From: an uncultured Spartobacteria bacterium | Lineage (GTDB): Bacteria; Verrucomicrobiota; Verrucomicrobiia; Chthoniobacterales; JAATET01 | DNA length: 64,000 nt | Direction: 5' to 3' | NCBI GenBank assembly: GCA_938011325.1 | Contig: CALLUD010000006.1 | Span: 372,001 to 436,000 of the forward strand | In this document: piece after piece, positions 10,032-17,740 of the stretch | Numbering within the stretch: position 1 is the stretch's first letter | How the letters are laid out: every line of letters begins with the position of its first letter | The notes under the pieces: generated by a model | Databases searched by the model: none | What the model saw: only the letters and a program-made list of their open reading frames with translations | Told to the model about the DNA's origin: nothing | Translations under genes and position numbers: made by a program

Positions 10032-10642
10032 TGGATCTTCTGGTCTGCGAGTTTGTCGGCGTAGTCCTGGACGAGGGTTTGGAACTTCGCACGGGAGAGG
10101 CCCACGAAGGGCTCACGCGCCGAGATGGCAGTGCCGAGACCGAAGCGCTTGTATCGGTCGAGAACTTCCATCCCGAGTTTGAACATCTCGTCGTTGCGGC
10201 GCTGCTGGTCCTCGACACGGCGCTGCAGCTCGATGGTCTTCGCCGCAAGCCTGGCGCGTTCAGCCTCCTTGGAATGTGCGAGAGCGGCGGCTTTCTCGTA
10301 GCCCTCCTTCCACTTCTTCAAGGTCGTGTTGAGCTCGTAGGCCTCCTTTTCGCGGGCAACGAGCTGCTCGCGGAGCGCGGCAATCAACGCATCGGCCGCG
10401 GTCTTGTCCTGTTCGGCCTGCTTCGTGAGCTTCTCGACCTGCGCTTCAAGGCTTTTCACCTTGAGCTGCGCCTGTGCCTCGCTGGCCTGCAGACTCGCGA
10501 CCTGCGACTGCGCATCGCGAAGCTGAAGCATCGTGGATTTCAACGCGTCACGCAGTCGCGCAACGCCGGGATCCTCCTCCTGCGCGCGGATCTGCGGAAG
10601 GAGGCTCAAGATCGAGAGAATGAGGAGAATTCTTGAACGCAT
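10028..10642 (-). CDS. Secreted coiled-coil protein of the TPS operon, function unknown
   Basis: The 204-residue protein starts with a signal peptide (MRSRILLILSILSLLPQIRA). Residues about 25-155 form a heptad-rich coiled coil with many Gln, Glu, Lys and Ala (for example KVKSLEAQVEKLTKQAEQDK). The C-terminal 45 residues look globular (YKRFGLGTAISAREPFVGLS). No enzyme motif was seen. It lies 6 bp downstream of the porin gene and overlaps the isomerase start by 4 bp, so it belongs to the same transcript. A Skp-like periplasmic holdase or a spacer between membranes would fit, but neither is shown by the sequence. Confidence 0.8.
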   Translation of the reverse strand: MRSRILLILSILSLLPQIRAQEEDPGVARLRDALKSTMLQLRDAQSQVASLQASEAQAQLKVKSLEAQVEKLTKQAEQDKTAADALIAALREQLVAREKEAYELNTTLKKWKEGYEKAAALAHSKEAERARLAAKTIELQRRVEDQQRRNDEMFKLGMEVLDRYKRFGLGTAISAREPFVGLSRAKFQTLVQDYADKLADQKIQ

Positions 10643-10648
10643 GTGGGT

Positions 10649-12682
10649 TTAGAAACGGGCGTTGAGATCGAGCTGAAAGATGTCTTCCTTGAACTGCGGA
10701 CCGGCGATGCTTTCAGCGCTCATCCATCGCGTGCCGATCCAGACGTTCTTCGAGATCGCGAGATTTGCGCCGACTATGTAGCCCTTGATATTCGTCCCGC
10801 CGCCGGCGAAGTCGGACTCGGTGAAACCGTCGATGACGGCGTCGGACCCGACATAGCGATAGCCGAAGCCAACATTCCAGGCCCACGGACGGTCGAGGGC
10901 CAGCGAGCCCACCTGGAGCTGAATCGCCCACGCGGAGTTGCTGCCGACGAAGTCGCCGAAGTTCGTGGAATCGGAAAGGTCGTCGTCGACCGGGCCGCGG
11001 TTGTTCACAGCCACCTTGTTGATGGCGGCGGAATTGAACGCGAGGTTCTGCGCATACTCGCCCATGAGCGAGATGGCGACCGGCTCAAAGCGCGTGTAGT
11101 CGAGGCGGCCGGAGAAGACGAGGTTCTGGAACTTCGTCGCGAGACCGTAATACTGCCACTGGTTGATCGTTCCGTAATCGTTCGCCTCGGTCGGGATGAT
11201 GTTGCGCAGGGCCATGTAGGTGTTGCCCTTTTGTGCAAAGGCCGGGCGGCTCGCGTCGGTGTCACCCGCGTCGTTCGGCGACATCGGAACGTAGGGCGAG
11301 GAGAGTTTGCCCTCGGTGTTGAGGAAGTAGTAGTAGGCGAGGCCGGTGCGGAGGTTGAAGTCCTTCACCGCCGTCACGTCGATGCCGCCCTGCACGCCGA
11401 AGAGATACTTGTCGTAGCTCTTGAACTTCGCGGGCTGGTTCGACGAGAAATTGAAGTCCGTGTTGTAAACCGGGAAGGCGCCGCCGACGATGAACGGCGT
11501 GATGCCGCTGAACACCTCGTAGGCTCCCTGCAGCGCGATGCCGTCAAAGCCGAGGTCGTCATCCCACACGATGCTCGTCGTCGAGAAGAACGGATTGTCG
11601 AAGCGGCCGACGAGAATCCCGAGGTCCTTTTTCGGATTGCCGGTCAGCTCCCACTGCAGGTAGGCGCGGTCGAGCCAGATCGCGTATTTGCTGAAGTTGC
11701 CACCCTGGCCCTGGTAGGGCAGGCCGACGCTCTGGTTCGTCGAGACCGGCGAGTTGTCCTGCCCGGTCGCGATGCGCACGCCCGCCGTGAAATGATCGCC
11801 CAGATCCGCCTCGACACCGAAGCGCGCCCGAATGCGGAAGCGATTGCGATCCTGGTCGACATTGAGCTGCGGCGAGAACTCGTCGCCAGCAACGTTGAAT
11901 GGCGCGCCGGTGTTGATGGCATTGAAGTTCGGGAACGCGCCCGTGGCGTCGTTGCCTCCCGGGAAGAAGTCGCCCTCGTAGCGGAAGCGAAGATCCGCAT
12001 ACGGACGAATGCGGTTCACCCAACCGGGAATCCGCTCCGTCGAAATCCATCCCTCGTCATGCGCCTGCGTGAGCACCTCGTGCTTGATGTCGTCCTTGAT
12101 CTTGTTGCGCACGATCTCGGGCACGTAGGCGACACGCACTTCGCCGTCTTCCGGTGCCGGCGGAGTCGCGGCCTCTGCGGCGGCCTGGGCAATCTCGGCA
12201 GTCTCCTGGATTGCAGCTCCCTGCGCGGCGACCGCCTGCTGGGTTGCCGCCAGCTGCGTTTGCATGGCCGCGGCCTCCTCCTGAGCCTGGCGGATCATGA
12301 GATCGGCCTCCTCCTTCTCGAGGATGCCTTTCTGGACGAGTTTGTTGATGAGAATGATTGCGACGTTCGGCGGTGCCGGCGGAGGCTCCGAGGTGAGCGG
12401 CTGCATTTGCGCGTCGAGCTCGTTCAACGGATCCACAGGCAGCGATGCGGTGTCGGGAGCATCGGAAGCCGCGGGCGTGGACGTCGTCTCTTCGGCCGGC
12501 CCCGATTCCGCCGGAGCCGTCGAGACGGCCGCAATCTGCGGAGTTTCCGACCAGTTGGCCTCGGCGAACGAAACGTTTGGATCCCCGATTTCGACAGGCA
12601 CGACTTCCTCGAATTGCGCATAGGCGGTCGAGGTCGCGGCGGCCACGAGCAGGGTGAAGGAACGTTTGAAAAGCGATGTCAT
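10649..12682 (-). CDS. Putative outer-membrane porin (Porin_5-like)
   Basis: The 677-residue protein has a signal peptide (residues 1-22), an acidic low-complexity stretch, then an amphipathic segment around 115-165 rich in Gln, Glu and Ala (EKEEADLMIRQAQEEAAAMQ). A long beta-barrel region starts near residue 205 (RIRPYADLRFRYEGDFF). Alternating aromatic/hydrophobic strands (RFRIRARFGVEADLGDHF, WAWNVGFGYRYVGSDAV) and a terminal Phe in LDLNARF support barrel assembly by the BAM pathway. It matches my recollection of the bacterial 'putative porin' family with an N-terminal periplasmic stalk. It sits between tonB and the coiled-coil gene, with gaps of 8 and 6 bp. Substrate is unknown. Confidence 0.85.
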   Translation of the reverse strand: MTSLFKRSFTLLVAAATSTAYAQFEEVVPVEIGDPNVSFAEANWSETPQIAAVSTAPAESGPAEETTSTPAASDAPDTASLPVDPLNELDAQMQPLTSEPPPAPPNVAIILINKLVQKGILEKEEADLMIRQAQEEAAAMQTQLAATQQAVAAQGAAIQETAEIAQAAAEAATPPAPEDGEVRVAYVPEIVRNKIKDDIKHEVLTQAHDEGWISTERIPGWVNRIRPYADLRFRYEGDFFPGGNDATGAFPNFNAINTGAPFNVAGDEFSPQLNVDQDRNRFRIRARFGVEADLGDHFTAGVRIATGQDNSPVSTNQSVGLPYQGQGGNFSKYAIWLDRAYLQWELTGNPKKDLGILVGRFDNPFFSTTSIVWDDDLGFDGIALQGAYEVFSGITPFIVGGAFPVYNTDFNFSSNQPAKFKSYDKYLFGVQGGIDVTAVKDFNLRTGLAYYYFLNTEGKLSSPYVPMSPNDAGDTDASRPAFAQKGNTYMALRNIIPTEANDYGTINQWQYYGLATKFQNLVFSGRLDYTRFEPVAISLMGEYAQNLAFNSAAINKVAVNNRGPVDDDLSDSTNFGDFVGSNSAWAIQLQVGSLALDRPWAWNVGFGYRYVGSDAVIDGFTESDFAGGGTNIKGYIVGANLAISKNVWIGTRWMSAESIAGPQFKEDIFQLDLNARF

Positions 12683-12690
12683 CGGAAGAA

Positions 12691-13425
12691 TCAGTTGGGC
12701 CGTTTGGCCGAGATGCGCATGACGATTGGCATCGGCATGTCTTCCGGCGGAGGCGACTGGAGTCGCAGGCCGGTGAGGATTTCGTTCTGGAGCGCGCGAT
12801 CGAGATCGGGATTGCCGCTGGAATCAGAGACGGCCGCGCGCGTCACGCGACCGGTGGAATCGGCCCAGATGCGCACGGTGACGACGAGCTGCGCGGAGCG
12901 GGTCTTCGGATGCTTGCGCAGCGCGTCCGCGACGCGGCTCTGCACCTGCCCGGCATACCAGCCGAACTTTGATCCGCCCGAACCACCGCCACCCTTGCCT
13001 TTTCCGCCGATCACGCCCATGCCGCCGCCGGCCGCGAGGCCGAAGCCATTGCCGGGACCGTCGCCCACGATGCTCGTGCCGAGCGGAGGTTCGTCGGCGG
13101 GTTCGGGCTCGTCCGCAGGCGGCGCCTCGGTCGGGGCTTCCTCGGGTTGAAAGTCGGGCTGGTCCTGCACCTCCGGTTCCGGCGGGCGCTCGGGCGGCGG
13201 CTCCTGCGGCGGAGGAGGTGGTGGTGGTGGCGGAGGAGGAGCAACCGGCATCAAATCAACGACGCGCATCTGCGCGACCTTCGGCTTGGGCTTGGATTCC
13301 CCACGAAACGCCAGCCACGCGCCGGCGACCCCCACGAGCACGACGGCCACGGCAATCCAGACTCCAAACTTCCGCAGGAAGCCCGGCTCCTCGTCCTCAT
13401 CGTGGATGTGCGGATCCGCTGCCAT
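12691..13425 (-). CDS. tonB: TonB-family energy transducer
   Basis: The 244-residue protein has a short cytoplasmic N-terminus, one membrane segment (VWIAVAVVLVGVAGAWLAF, about 24-42) and a periplasmic Pro/Glu-rich spacer with a run of about twelve prolines near residue 70 and PEP repeats to about 115. A Gly-rich patch follows, then a C-terminal TonB-like domain at about 155-244 (RVADALRKHPKTR, VTVRIWADSTGRVTRAAV, LRLQSPPPEDMPMPIVMRI). TonB couples the ExbB-ExbD proton channel to outer-membrane proteins. It lies 3 bp behind exbD and 8 bp before the porin gene. The outer-membrane partner is not evident: neither the translocator nor the porin shows an obvious TonB-dependent plug domain. Confidence 0.92.
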   Translation of the reverse strand: MAADPHIHDEDEEPGFLRKFGVWIAVAVVLVGVAGAWLAFRGESKPKPKVAQMRVVDLMPVAPPPPPPPPPPPQEPPPERPPEPEVQDQPDFQPEEAPTEAPPADEPEPADEPPLGTSIVGDGPGNGFGLAAGGGMGVIGGKGKGGGGSGGSKFGWYAGQVQSRVADALRKHPKTRSAQLVVTVRIWADSTGRVTRAAVSDSSGNPDLDRALQNEILTGLRLQSPPPEDMPMPIVMRISAKRPN

Positions 13426-13428
13426 GGA

Positions 13429-13827
13429 CTATTTCGGCGCCTGGGTCGCGAGGCCGACCTTTTCGATGCCGATGCGGCCGACCACATCGAGCACGTTCAT
13501 GATTTGCTGGTATTGCGTGCCGCTGTCGCCCTTCACGACGACGGGGAAGTCCGGCGTCTTCGCCTTCTCCGCGCTGAGGCGGCTCTCGAGCTCCTCGAGG
13601 GTCACGGGCACGGTGTTGTGGAAGATCTTGCCCTCGTTGTTGATCGTGATGGCCTGCACCTTCGACTCACCCAGCGACGGACTCTTGCTGGCCTTCGGCA
13701 GGTCCACCTTGAGTCCCTGCACACCCGCCGTCGTCATGATGATGAAGATGAGCAGCAGCACGAGGTAGAGATCCACCATCGGCGTGACGTTGATGTCGTC
13801 GTAGCTCTTGTTGTCGCCTGCGTTCAT
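13429..13827 (-). CDS. exbD: ExbD/TolR biopolymer transport protein
   Basis: The 132-residue protein has the ExbD layout: a short N-terminus, one membrane helix at about 20-40 containing the conserved Asp region (INVTPMVDLYLVLLLIFIIM, where the Asp is the proposed proton-binding residue), and a periplasmic domain ending in QIMNVLDVVGRIGIEKVGL. Residue TTAGVQGLKVDLP just after the helix is also family-typical. It forms the proton channel with the ExbB encoded immediately upstream. The start overlaps the exbB stop by 4 bp (ATGA). Confidence 0.95.
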   Translation of the reverse strand: MNAGDNKSYDDINVTPMVDLYLVLLLIFIIMTTAGVQGLKVDLPKASKSPSLGESKVQAITINNEGKIFHNTVPVTLEELESRLSAEKAKTPDFPVVVKGDSGTQYQQIMNVLDVVGRIGIEKVGLATQAPK

Positions 13828-15704
13828 AGGGAGGCGGACTCCAGGCTGGCCGACGGATCCGGAAGGCCGCGATTACCGGCCTCCGCGGGCGCGGGGTAAA
13901 ACTCGGCCATCTTCGTCACAAACTTATCGATGAACATCTGCATCGACGTGACCGCGTCTTTGATGCGCGAGTTGAGGTAGCTGTAGATGAACAGCGCGGG
14001 AATCGCGACGACGAGACCGGCAACGGTCGCCAGCAGCGCGCTCGCGATGCCGGGCGCGATCGAGTTCACGTCCACTTCGCCGTGCTTCGCGATCACGGCG
14101 AACGTGATCATCACGCCCATCACCGTTCCGAGCAGGCCCACATACGGGCCGCCGGCGATGCTGATCGTGAGGAAGACGAGCCCCTTGTTCAGCTTGTGCG
14201 TTTCATTCGTGAGGCCTTCGTCGAGACTCGCGCGAATCGCCTGAATCGAGCGGCCGGACAGGCCATTGAAGCCTTCCTTCGACTGCTGGCGACGAAGGCG
14301 GATCTCCTGCGCACCGATGTGATAGATCTGATAAAGCGGCGACTGCTTCATCAGGCGCAGCTCGCCTGGCGAGCCCTCCTCGCCTTCCGGCTCGTCGCCC
14401 GCGGTCATGCGATCGAGCACGGTGAGATCGGCCGCAACGCGCGACCAGTGCTTCTGGAAGACGTTCGAACTCTTCTCGATGCGATTCAGGTAGAGGTATT
14501 TTCGAATGGCGACCGTCCACCCGACGACCGCCATGATCATGCAGCAGAAAATGACGATCCAGCCGTCGAACATCATGTTCTTCGCGATGTCGCCGAAGAG
14601 CGAGAGATGCTCGAGCGCCTCGTTGTGGCCGCCGCCGCCTTCGCCCTGCTCCACTTCGCCGAACTGCACGAGCTTGCCGGCGTCGGACGAAGTGCCCTGA
14701 TTCACCGCGTCGAATCGAAGCAGGTCGTTGGGCTTCGCCGCAGCGACGATTTGAAGTTCGTCGAGTTCGCCAATGAATGCCGTCGCGGTTCCCGACTCGC
14801 CGCCGATGCGCGCGGGGCCGTTGATCGCGGGCAGCGCCGCGTTCGCGGTGGCCACGTCCACTCCGCCGACGAGGAGCGACAACGTTCCCTCGGAAATCCG
14901 CGCCGCAAGGTGCCGCCACTGGTCGAGCGGGAGCGGCTCCGTCCCCGTCGCGCGTTGACGCTGACCACCGGAGATCACCTCGGCATACGGCGCGCTGTTA
15001 TCGATTCCGATGCGCAGGCCGTTCGTCGTATCGCCGAGCTCGAACAACACGGCCGAAGGCTGGTCCGCCGTGCGCTTGACCCACGCCGACCACGTCAGCG
15101 CTCCGCCGGCCTCGACCGCGAGCGTATCAGACGCCGGAATGTCGATGCTCGTGCCAAGAAGCCGCACGCCGGAGCCAATCAGCGATCCCTGGCTCTGCGT
15201 GCCCGCGCTTGTCGCGTTGTTGCCCTTGCCACTCGCGTCAGCGGGCGGGCTGCCGGCCTCGACGAAGTGATAGACGAGCACCGTCTCGCCTTCGTAGGTC
15301 TTCGCCGCGTCCTGCACATTCTCGGCGCCCTCGGCGTTTCCGGAGTAAAGCCAGAGCTGTGTCTGCGCGCCGGGCTTCACGTTCGGAACCCGCACCCAGA
15401 CGAACGCCTCGTTCATCAACGAGTCGTATTTCTCGATGTGGTAGGGCAGGAGCGTCTGGTCGTCCTCGGCGAGGATCCGAATATCGCTGCCGTCCGGCGC
15501 GGCGGCGGCGAAGTTGAAGTTTCCGTCGTGCAGGCGCAGAAGCACCACCGCGTCGCCGACGGTGTCCTTCAACTCGACACTGCTGGCACCCGTGTCGATC
15601 GTGACCGGCTGCCGGATCGTCCAAGCCTTGTCCCACCACGCGGAGGCGGTGAGCGGAAGAAACAGCCCGAGAGTCAGGGCAAGTTGGAGAATGCGATGCA
15701 TCAT
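13824..15704 (-). CDS. exbB: ExbB/TolQ proton channel with N-terminal DUF2341 and LamG-like region
   Basis: I take the ATG 5 bp after the translocator stop, where a signal peptide begins (MMHRILQLALTLGLFLPLTA). The frame itself is open 76 codons further upstream, but that part is low-quality sequence overlapping the preceding gene. The 626-residue product has, after the signal, a DUF2341-like start (WWDKAWTIRQPVTID, then LPYHIEKY and VWVRVPNV), followed at about 150-330 by a LamG/concanavalin-like sandwich (LVYHFVEAGSPPADASGKGN, WRHLAARI, ARIGGESG). A membrane-bound ExbB module follows: helices at about 385-410 (DGWIVIFCCMIMAVVGWTVA), 520-545 and 565-590 (GIASALLATVAGLVVAIPAL). Normal ExbB is about 240 residues. 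The extra part should face the periplasm and might bind glycan or exoprotein, which is inference. Confidence 0.92.
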   Translation of the reverse strand: MMHRILQLALTLGLFLPLTASAWWDKAWTIRQPVTIDTGASSVELKDTVGDAVVLLRLHDGNFNFAAAAPDGSDIRILAEDDQTLLPYHIEKYDSLMNEAFVWVRVPNVKPGAQTQLWLYSGNAEGAENVQDAAKTYEGETVLVYHFVEAGSPPADASGKGNNATSAGTQSQGSLIGSGVRLLGTSIDIPASDTLAVEAGGALTWSAWVKRTADQPSAVLFELGDTTNGLRIGIDNSAPYAEVISGGQRQRATGTEPLPLDQWRHLAARISEGTLSLLVGGVDVATANAALPAINGPARIGGESGTATAFIGELDELQIVAAAKPNDLLRFDAVNQGTSSDAGKLVQFGEVEQGEGGGGHNEALEHLSLFGDIAKNMMFDGWIVIFCCMIMAVVGWTVAIRKYLYLNRIEKSSNVFQKHWSRVAADLTVLDRMTAGDEPEGEEGSPGELRLMKQSPLYQIYHIGAQEIRLRRQQSKEGFNGLSGRSIQAIRASLDEGLTNETHKLNKGLVFLTISIAGGPYVGLLGTVMGVMITFAVIAKHGEVDVNSIAPGIASALLATVAGLVVAIPALFIYSYLNSRIKDAVTSMQMFIDKFVTKMAEFYPAPAEAGNRGLPDPSASLESASL

Positions 15705-15709
15705 GGGTT

Positions 15710-17383
15710 CTAGAAATCGAGCCAGGCCCGGAACGTGACGCGTGGCTGCCCGGCCGGACTCGAGGACTGGCTGACCATGGGCACGCCGATGTCGACGGAG
15801 CCGTTGAGGTGATTGAAGAGCTGCAGGCGGCTGCCCGCGCCAATGCTTGCGAGATCGAAGCGGGACTGCTGCTCGGGCAGCGGGTCCTCGAGCGTCACAA
15901 ATCCCGCGTCGAGAAATCCGAAGATGCGCCATTCGTTGATGCCGAGAACGCCCGCAAGCGCCGGCGAAATCAGCTCGACCGTGCCGAAGAGCGCGTTGTC
16001 ACCGAGCACCTCGGATTCGAGATAACCGCGCGCCGTGTCGAGTCCGCCGCCGGCAAACTGCTCGGCATCGACCAGCGGATCGCTGGAGACCTGGCCTTGC
16101 ACGCGACCGAAAATTTCAAATCCGAGCGGCAGCTCGTGCGTGTGCGAGAGATCGCCGCGGAAGTAGATGAAGCCCCCGTCCGCGTTGTATCGGCGGTTGT
16201 CGAACTCGACCTCGTCACTGCCCATGCCGCGGGCGTGGAAGACGATGCTTCCGCCAAGCTCCGTCGTGTAGTTCTTCCCGACCCAGGCGCCGTTGTAGGC
16301 AACGGTGAAAGGCCAGTAGGTGATCGGCGTGCCGACAAACTCGTCGCCGATCATGAGGTCCTGCTCGAGGTGCTTGTAATCAAGGCCGGCGCTCATCGAG
16401 TGGAAGAAGCCCTCGCCCGACGGGAGATTGATCAGGAACCGGAAGCCAACGATCTCGCCATTACCCGCAACAGCCGCGCCGCCCAGCGTCGAGACATTGC
16501 TGTTCTGCCGCGTGGCGCTGACCATAAGGCCCAGCCAGTCGATCGCCGGCGCGCGCGCGATGTAGTAGCCACCGTAGACAACCGCGTCATCGATCCGCTG
16601 CGGCGCGATCTGGAAGTTGAATCCGATCGTGTGCGCGAGCTGCCAGAGGTTCTCGTAGCTGATCGCGCCATTCAGCCGCAGCGGCGTCGTGTTCACGCTG
16701 TAGCGGTTGTTCAGCTCGACGCTGCCGTGCAGGGGAATCGAATCCTTGACCGTCAGGTCAACATCCACGGTCCCCGGAACGACGCCCGGCTGGATCGACG
16801 GGGTGATCCGCCGGTCGCGAAGCTGGTTGAGCCGCACGATGTCCTTCGCGACTTCGTTGAAATTCGGAACCTTCCCCTCCGCAAGCGACGGCGCGCCCTT
16901 CTTGATGTGGTTGATGTCGTAATACCGCGAGCCGCGCACGCGCAGCCGGCCCACCGGCGCCTCGATCACCTCGAGATAAACGACACCGCCGCGCAGCCGC
17001 TGCTCGGGAATTTCCACCGCCACCGTCTGGTAGCCCTTGTCCTGATACGCCTTCTCCAACGCGGCGCGCGCCGCCTCGACATCCGCCTCCGTGCGACCCG
17101 GCCCGAGATACGGATACACCGCGGCCTCGACTTCGCCCGGTGGCAGCACCTTCGAGCCGCGCACGCGATATTCCTGAATCAACACGCCCGCATCCGGTTG
17201 CGACGCGTTCACCTCGCGAACCAGCTGCGAGTGCGGCGGCGGCGCCTCCTCCCCCTGCGGCACAGCCGCGCGCAGGCTCGCGCAGGCAAAGGCCGCGAGG
17301 AGCGACGTTGCCGGACGATGGAAACTGTGTCGAAAAAGGCTCAAATTAATCCGACTGTTATGGTCGTCTTTTATTGCAGGCAC
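15710..17383 (-). CDS. ShlB/FhaC-family two-partner secretion translocator (TpsB)
   Basis: The 557-residue outer-membrane protein exports TpsA exoproteins. A signal sequence near residues 20-40 (SLLAAFACASLRAA) precedes a ShlB-type POTRA at about 65-140 (LIQEYRVRGSKVLPPGEVEA, YQDKGYQTVAVEIPEQ, GVVYLEVIEAPVG). A second POTRA-like part follows (YDINHIKKGAPSLAEGKVPN) and then a 16-strand-type barrel from about 215, including DSIPLHGSVELNNRYS, GGLDTARGYLESEVLGD (the conserved VRGY-like lid-lock region) and a C-terminal aromatic end (FRAWLDF). The assigned start is GTG. A TTG 13 codons downstream would also leave a signal peptide, so the N-terminus is uncertain. It is the first clear gene of the operon that ends with the giant exoprotein. 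Confidence 0.92.
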   Translation of the reverse strand: MPAIKDDHNSRINLSLFRHSFHRPATSLLAAFACASLRAAVPQGEEAPPPHSQLVREVNASQPDAGVLIQEYRVRGSKVLPPGEVEAAVYPYLGPGRTEADVEAARAALEKAYQDKGYQTVAVEIPEQRLRGGVVYLEVIEAPVGRLRVRGSRYYDINHIKKGAPSLAEGKVPNFNEVAKDIVRLNQLRDRRITPSIQPGVVPGTVDVDLTVKDSIPLHGSVELNNRYSVNTTPLRLNGAISYENLWQLAHTIGFNFQIAPQRIDDAVVYGGYYIARAPAIDWLGLMVSATRQNSNVSTLGGAAVAGNGEIVGFRFLINLPSGEGFFHSMSAGLDYKHLEQDLMIGDEFVGTPITYWPFTVAYNGAWVGKNYTTELGGSIVFHARGMGSDEVEFDNRRYNADGGFIYFRGDLSHTHELPLGFEIFGRVQGQVSSDPLVDAEQFAGGGLDTARGYLESEVLGDNALFGTVELISPALAGVLGINEWRIFGFLDAGFVTLEDPLPEQQSRFDLASIGAGSRLQLFNHLNGSVDIGVPMVSQSSSPAGQPRVTFRAWLDF

Positions 17384-17452
17384 GGCGAGCGCCAGTCCCA
17401 GGGCAATGCGGGCTATTTGCCGGGGGAAGATGGACGCTCGATCATCAAAAAA

Positions 17453-17650
17453 TCAGACCTTCACCTGCGATGCGACAAAGGTCGCGAGGATTGCAGCAGG
17501 CTCGCGACGCTGAAATGATGCGATCGATCGACCCTCTCCCGTCAGCTCCAGCAGCTGAAAGATGTCCCCCGGGAACAGAAAGCTGAACTCCTGCTGGGAG
17601 CGGGTCCTCCTCCGATTCACAAAGGCGTCAAAGTGGGCTCGGAAATTCAT
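17453..17650 (-). CDS. Possible small ORF between promoter and TpsB gene
   Basis: A 65-codon frame lies directly downstream of a good promoter-like sequence and ends 69 bp before the translocator start. The product is basic at the front (VNRRRTRSQQ) and hydrophobic later (FSFLFPGDIFQLLELTG, PAAILATFVASQVKV). I do not recognise it. There is no Shine-Dalgarno sequence and the ATG would be at or very near the predicted transcript start. It could be a leader peptide, a small regulator or simply a 5' leader. Confidence 0.3.
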   Translation of the reverse strand: MNFRAHFDAFVNRRRTRSQQEFSFLFPGDIFQLLELTGEGRSIASFQRREPAAILATFVASQVKV

Positions 17651-17658
17651 ATGCGACT

Positions 17659-17686
17659 TTTTTAGTCGTTATTAAATTGTTGTCAA
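17659..17686 (-). promoter_or_regulatory. Sigma-70-like promoter with overlapping palindrome upstream of the TPS operon
   Basis: On the minus strand a perfect TTGACA is followed after 16 bp by TAAAAA, in a locally AT-rich stretch within GC-rich surroundings. The -10 overlaps a short palindrome (CGACT, six T, AGTCG on the plus strand) which could be an operator. This is the best promoter candidate in the region and would drive the translocator operon. Confidence 0.55.
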
Positions 17687-17719
17687 GCGGCCAGACATTT
17701 TCCGCTCAAAATCCTTTCA

Positions 17720-17740
17720 GAGACGACGTGTTGCCGTCTC
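17720..17740 (-). terminator. Weak terminator-like hairpin after the sulfate-type binding protein gene
   Basis: A 6-bp perfect stem (GAGACG/CGTCTC) with a 9-nt loop begins at the stop codon of the binding-protein gene. It is followed on the minus strand by a loose A/T stretch (TGAAAGGATTTTG). It may separate this gene from the TPS operon promoter. Confidence 0.4.

Noticed and set aside
10643..13150. 835-codon plus-strand frame antisense to porin and tonB
   Set aside because: The minus-strand genes have clear signal peptides, motifs and operon spacing. The plus frame has no recognisable domain.
14082..15713. 543-codon plus-strand frame antisense to exbB
   Set aside because: Shadow of the ExbB coding sequence; low-complexity Arg/His/Glu product.
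15705..15932. N-terminal extension of the ExbB fusion
   Set aside because: It overlaps the translocator coding end, is Arg-rich, and the signal peptide starts at the internal ATG pair.
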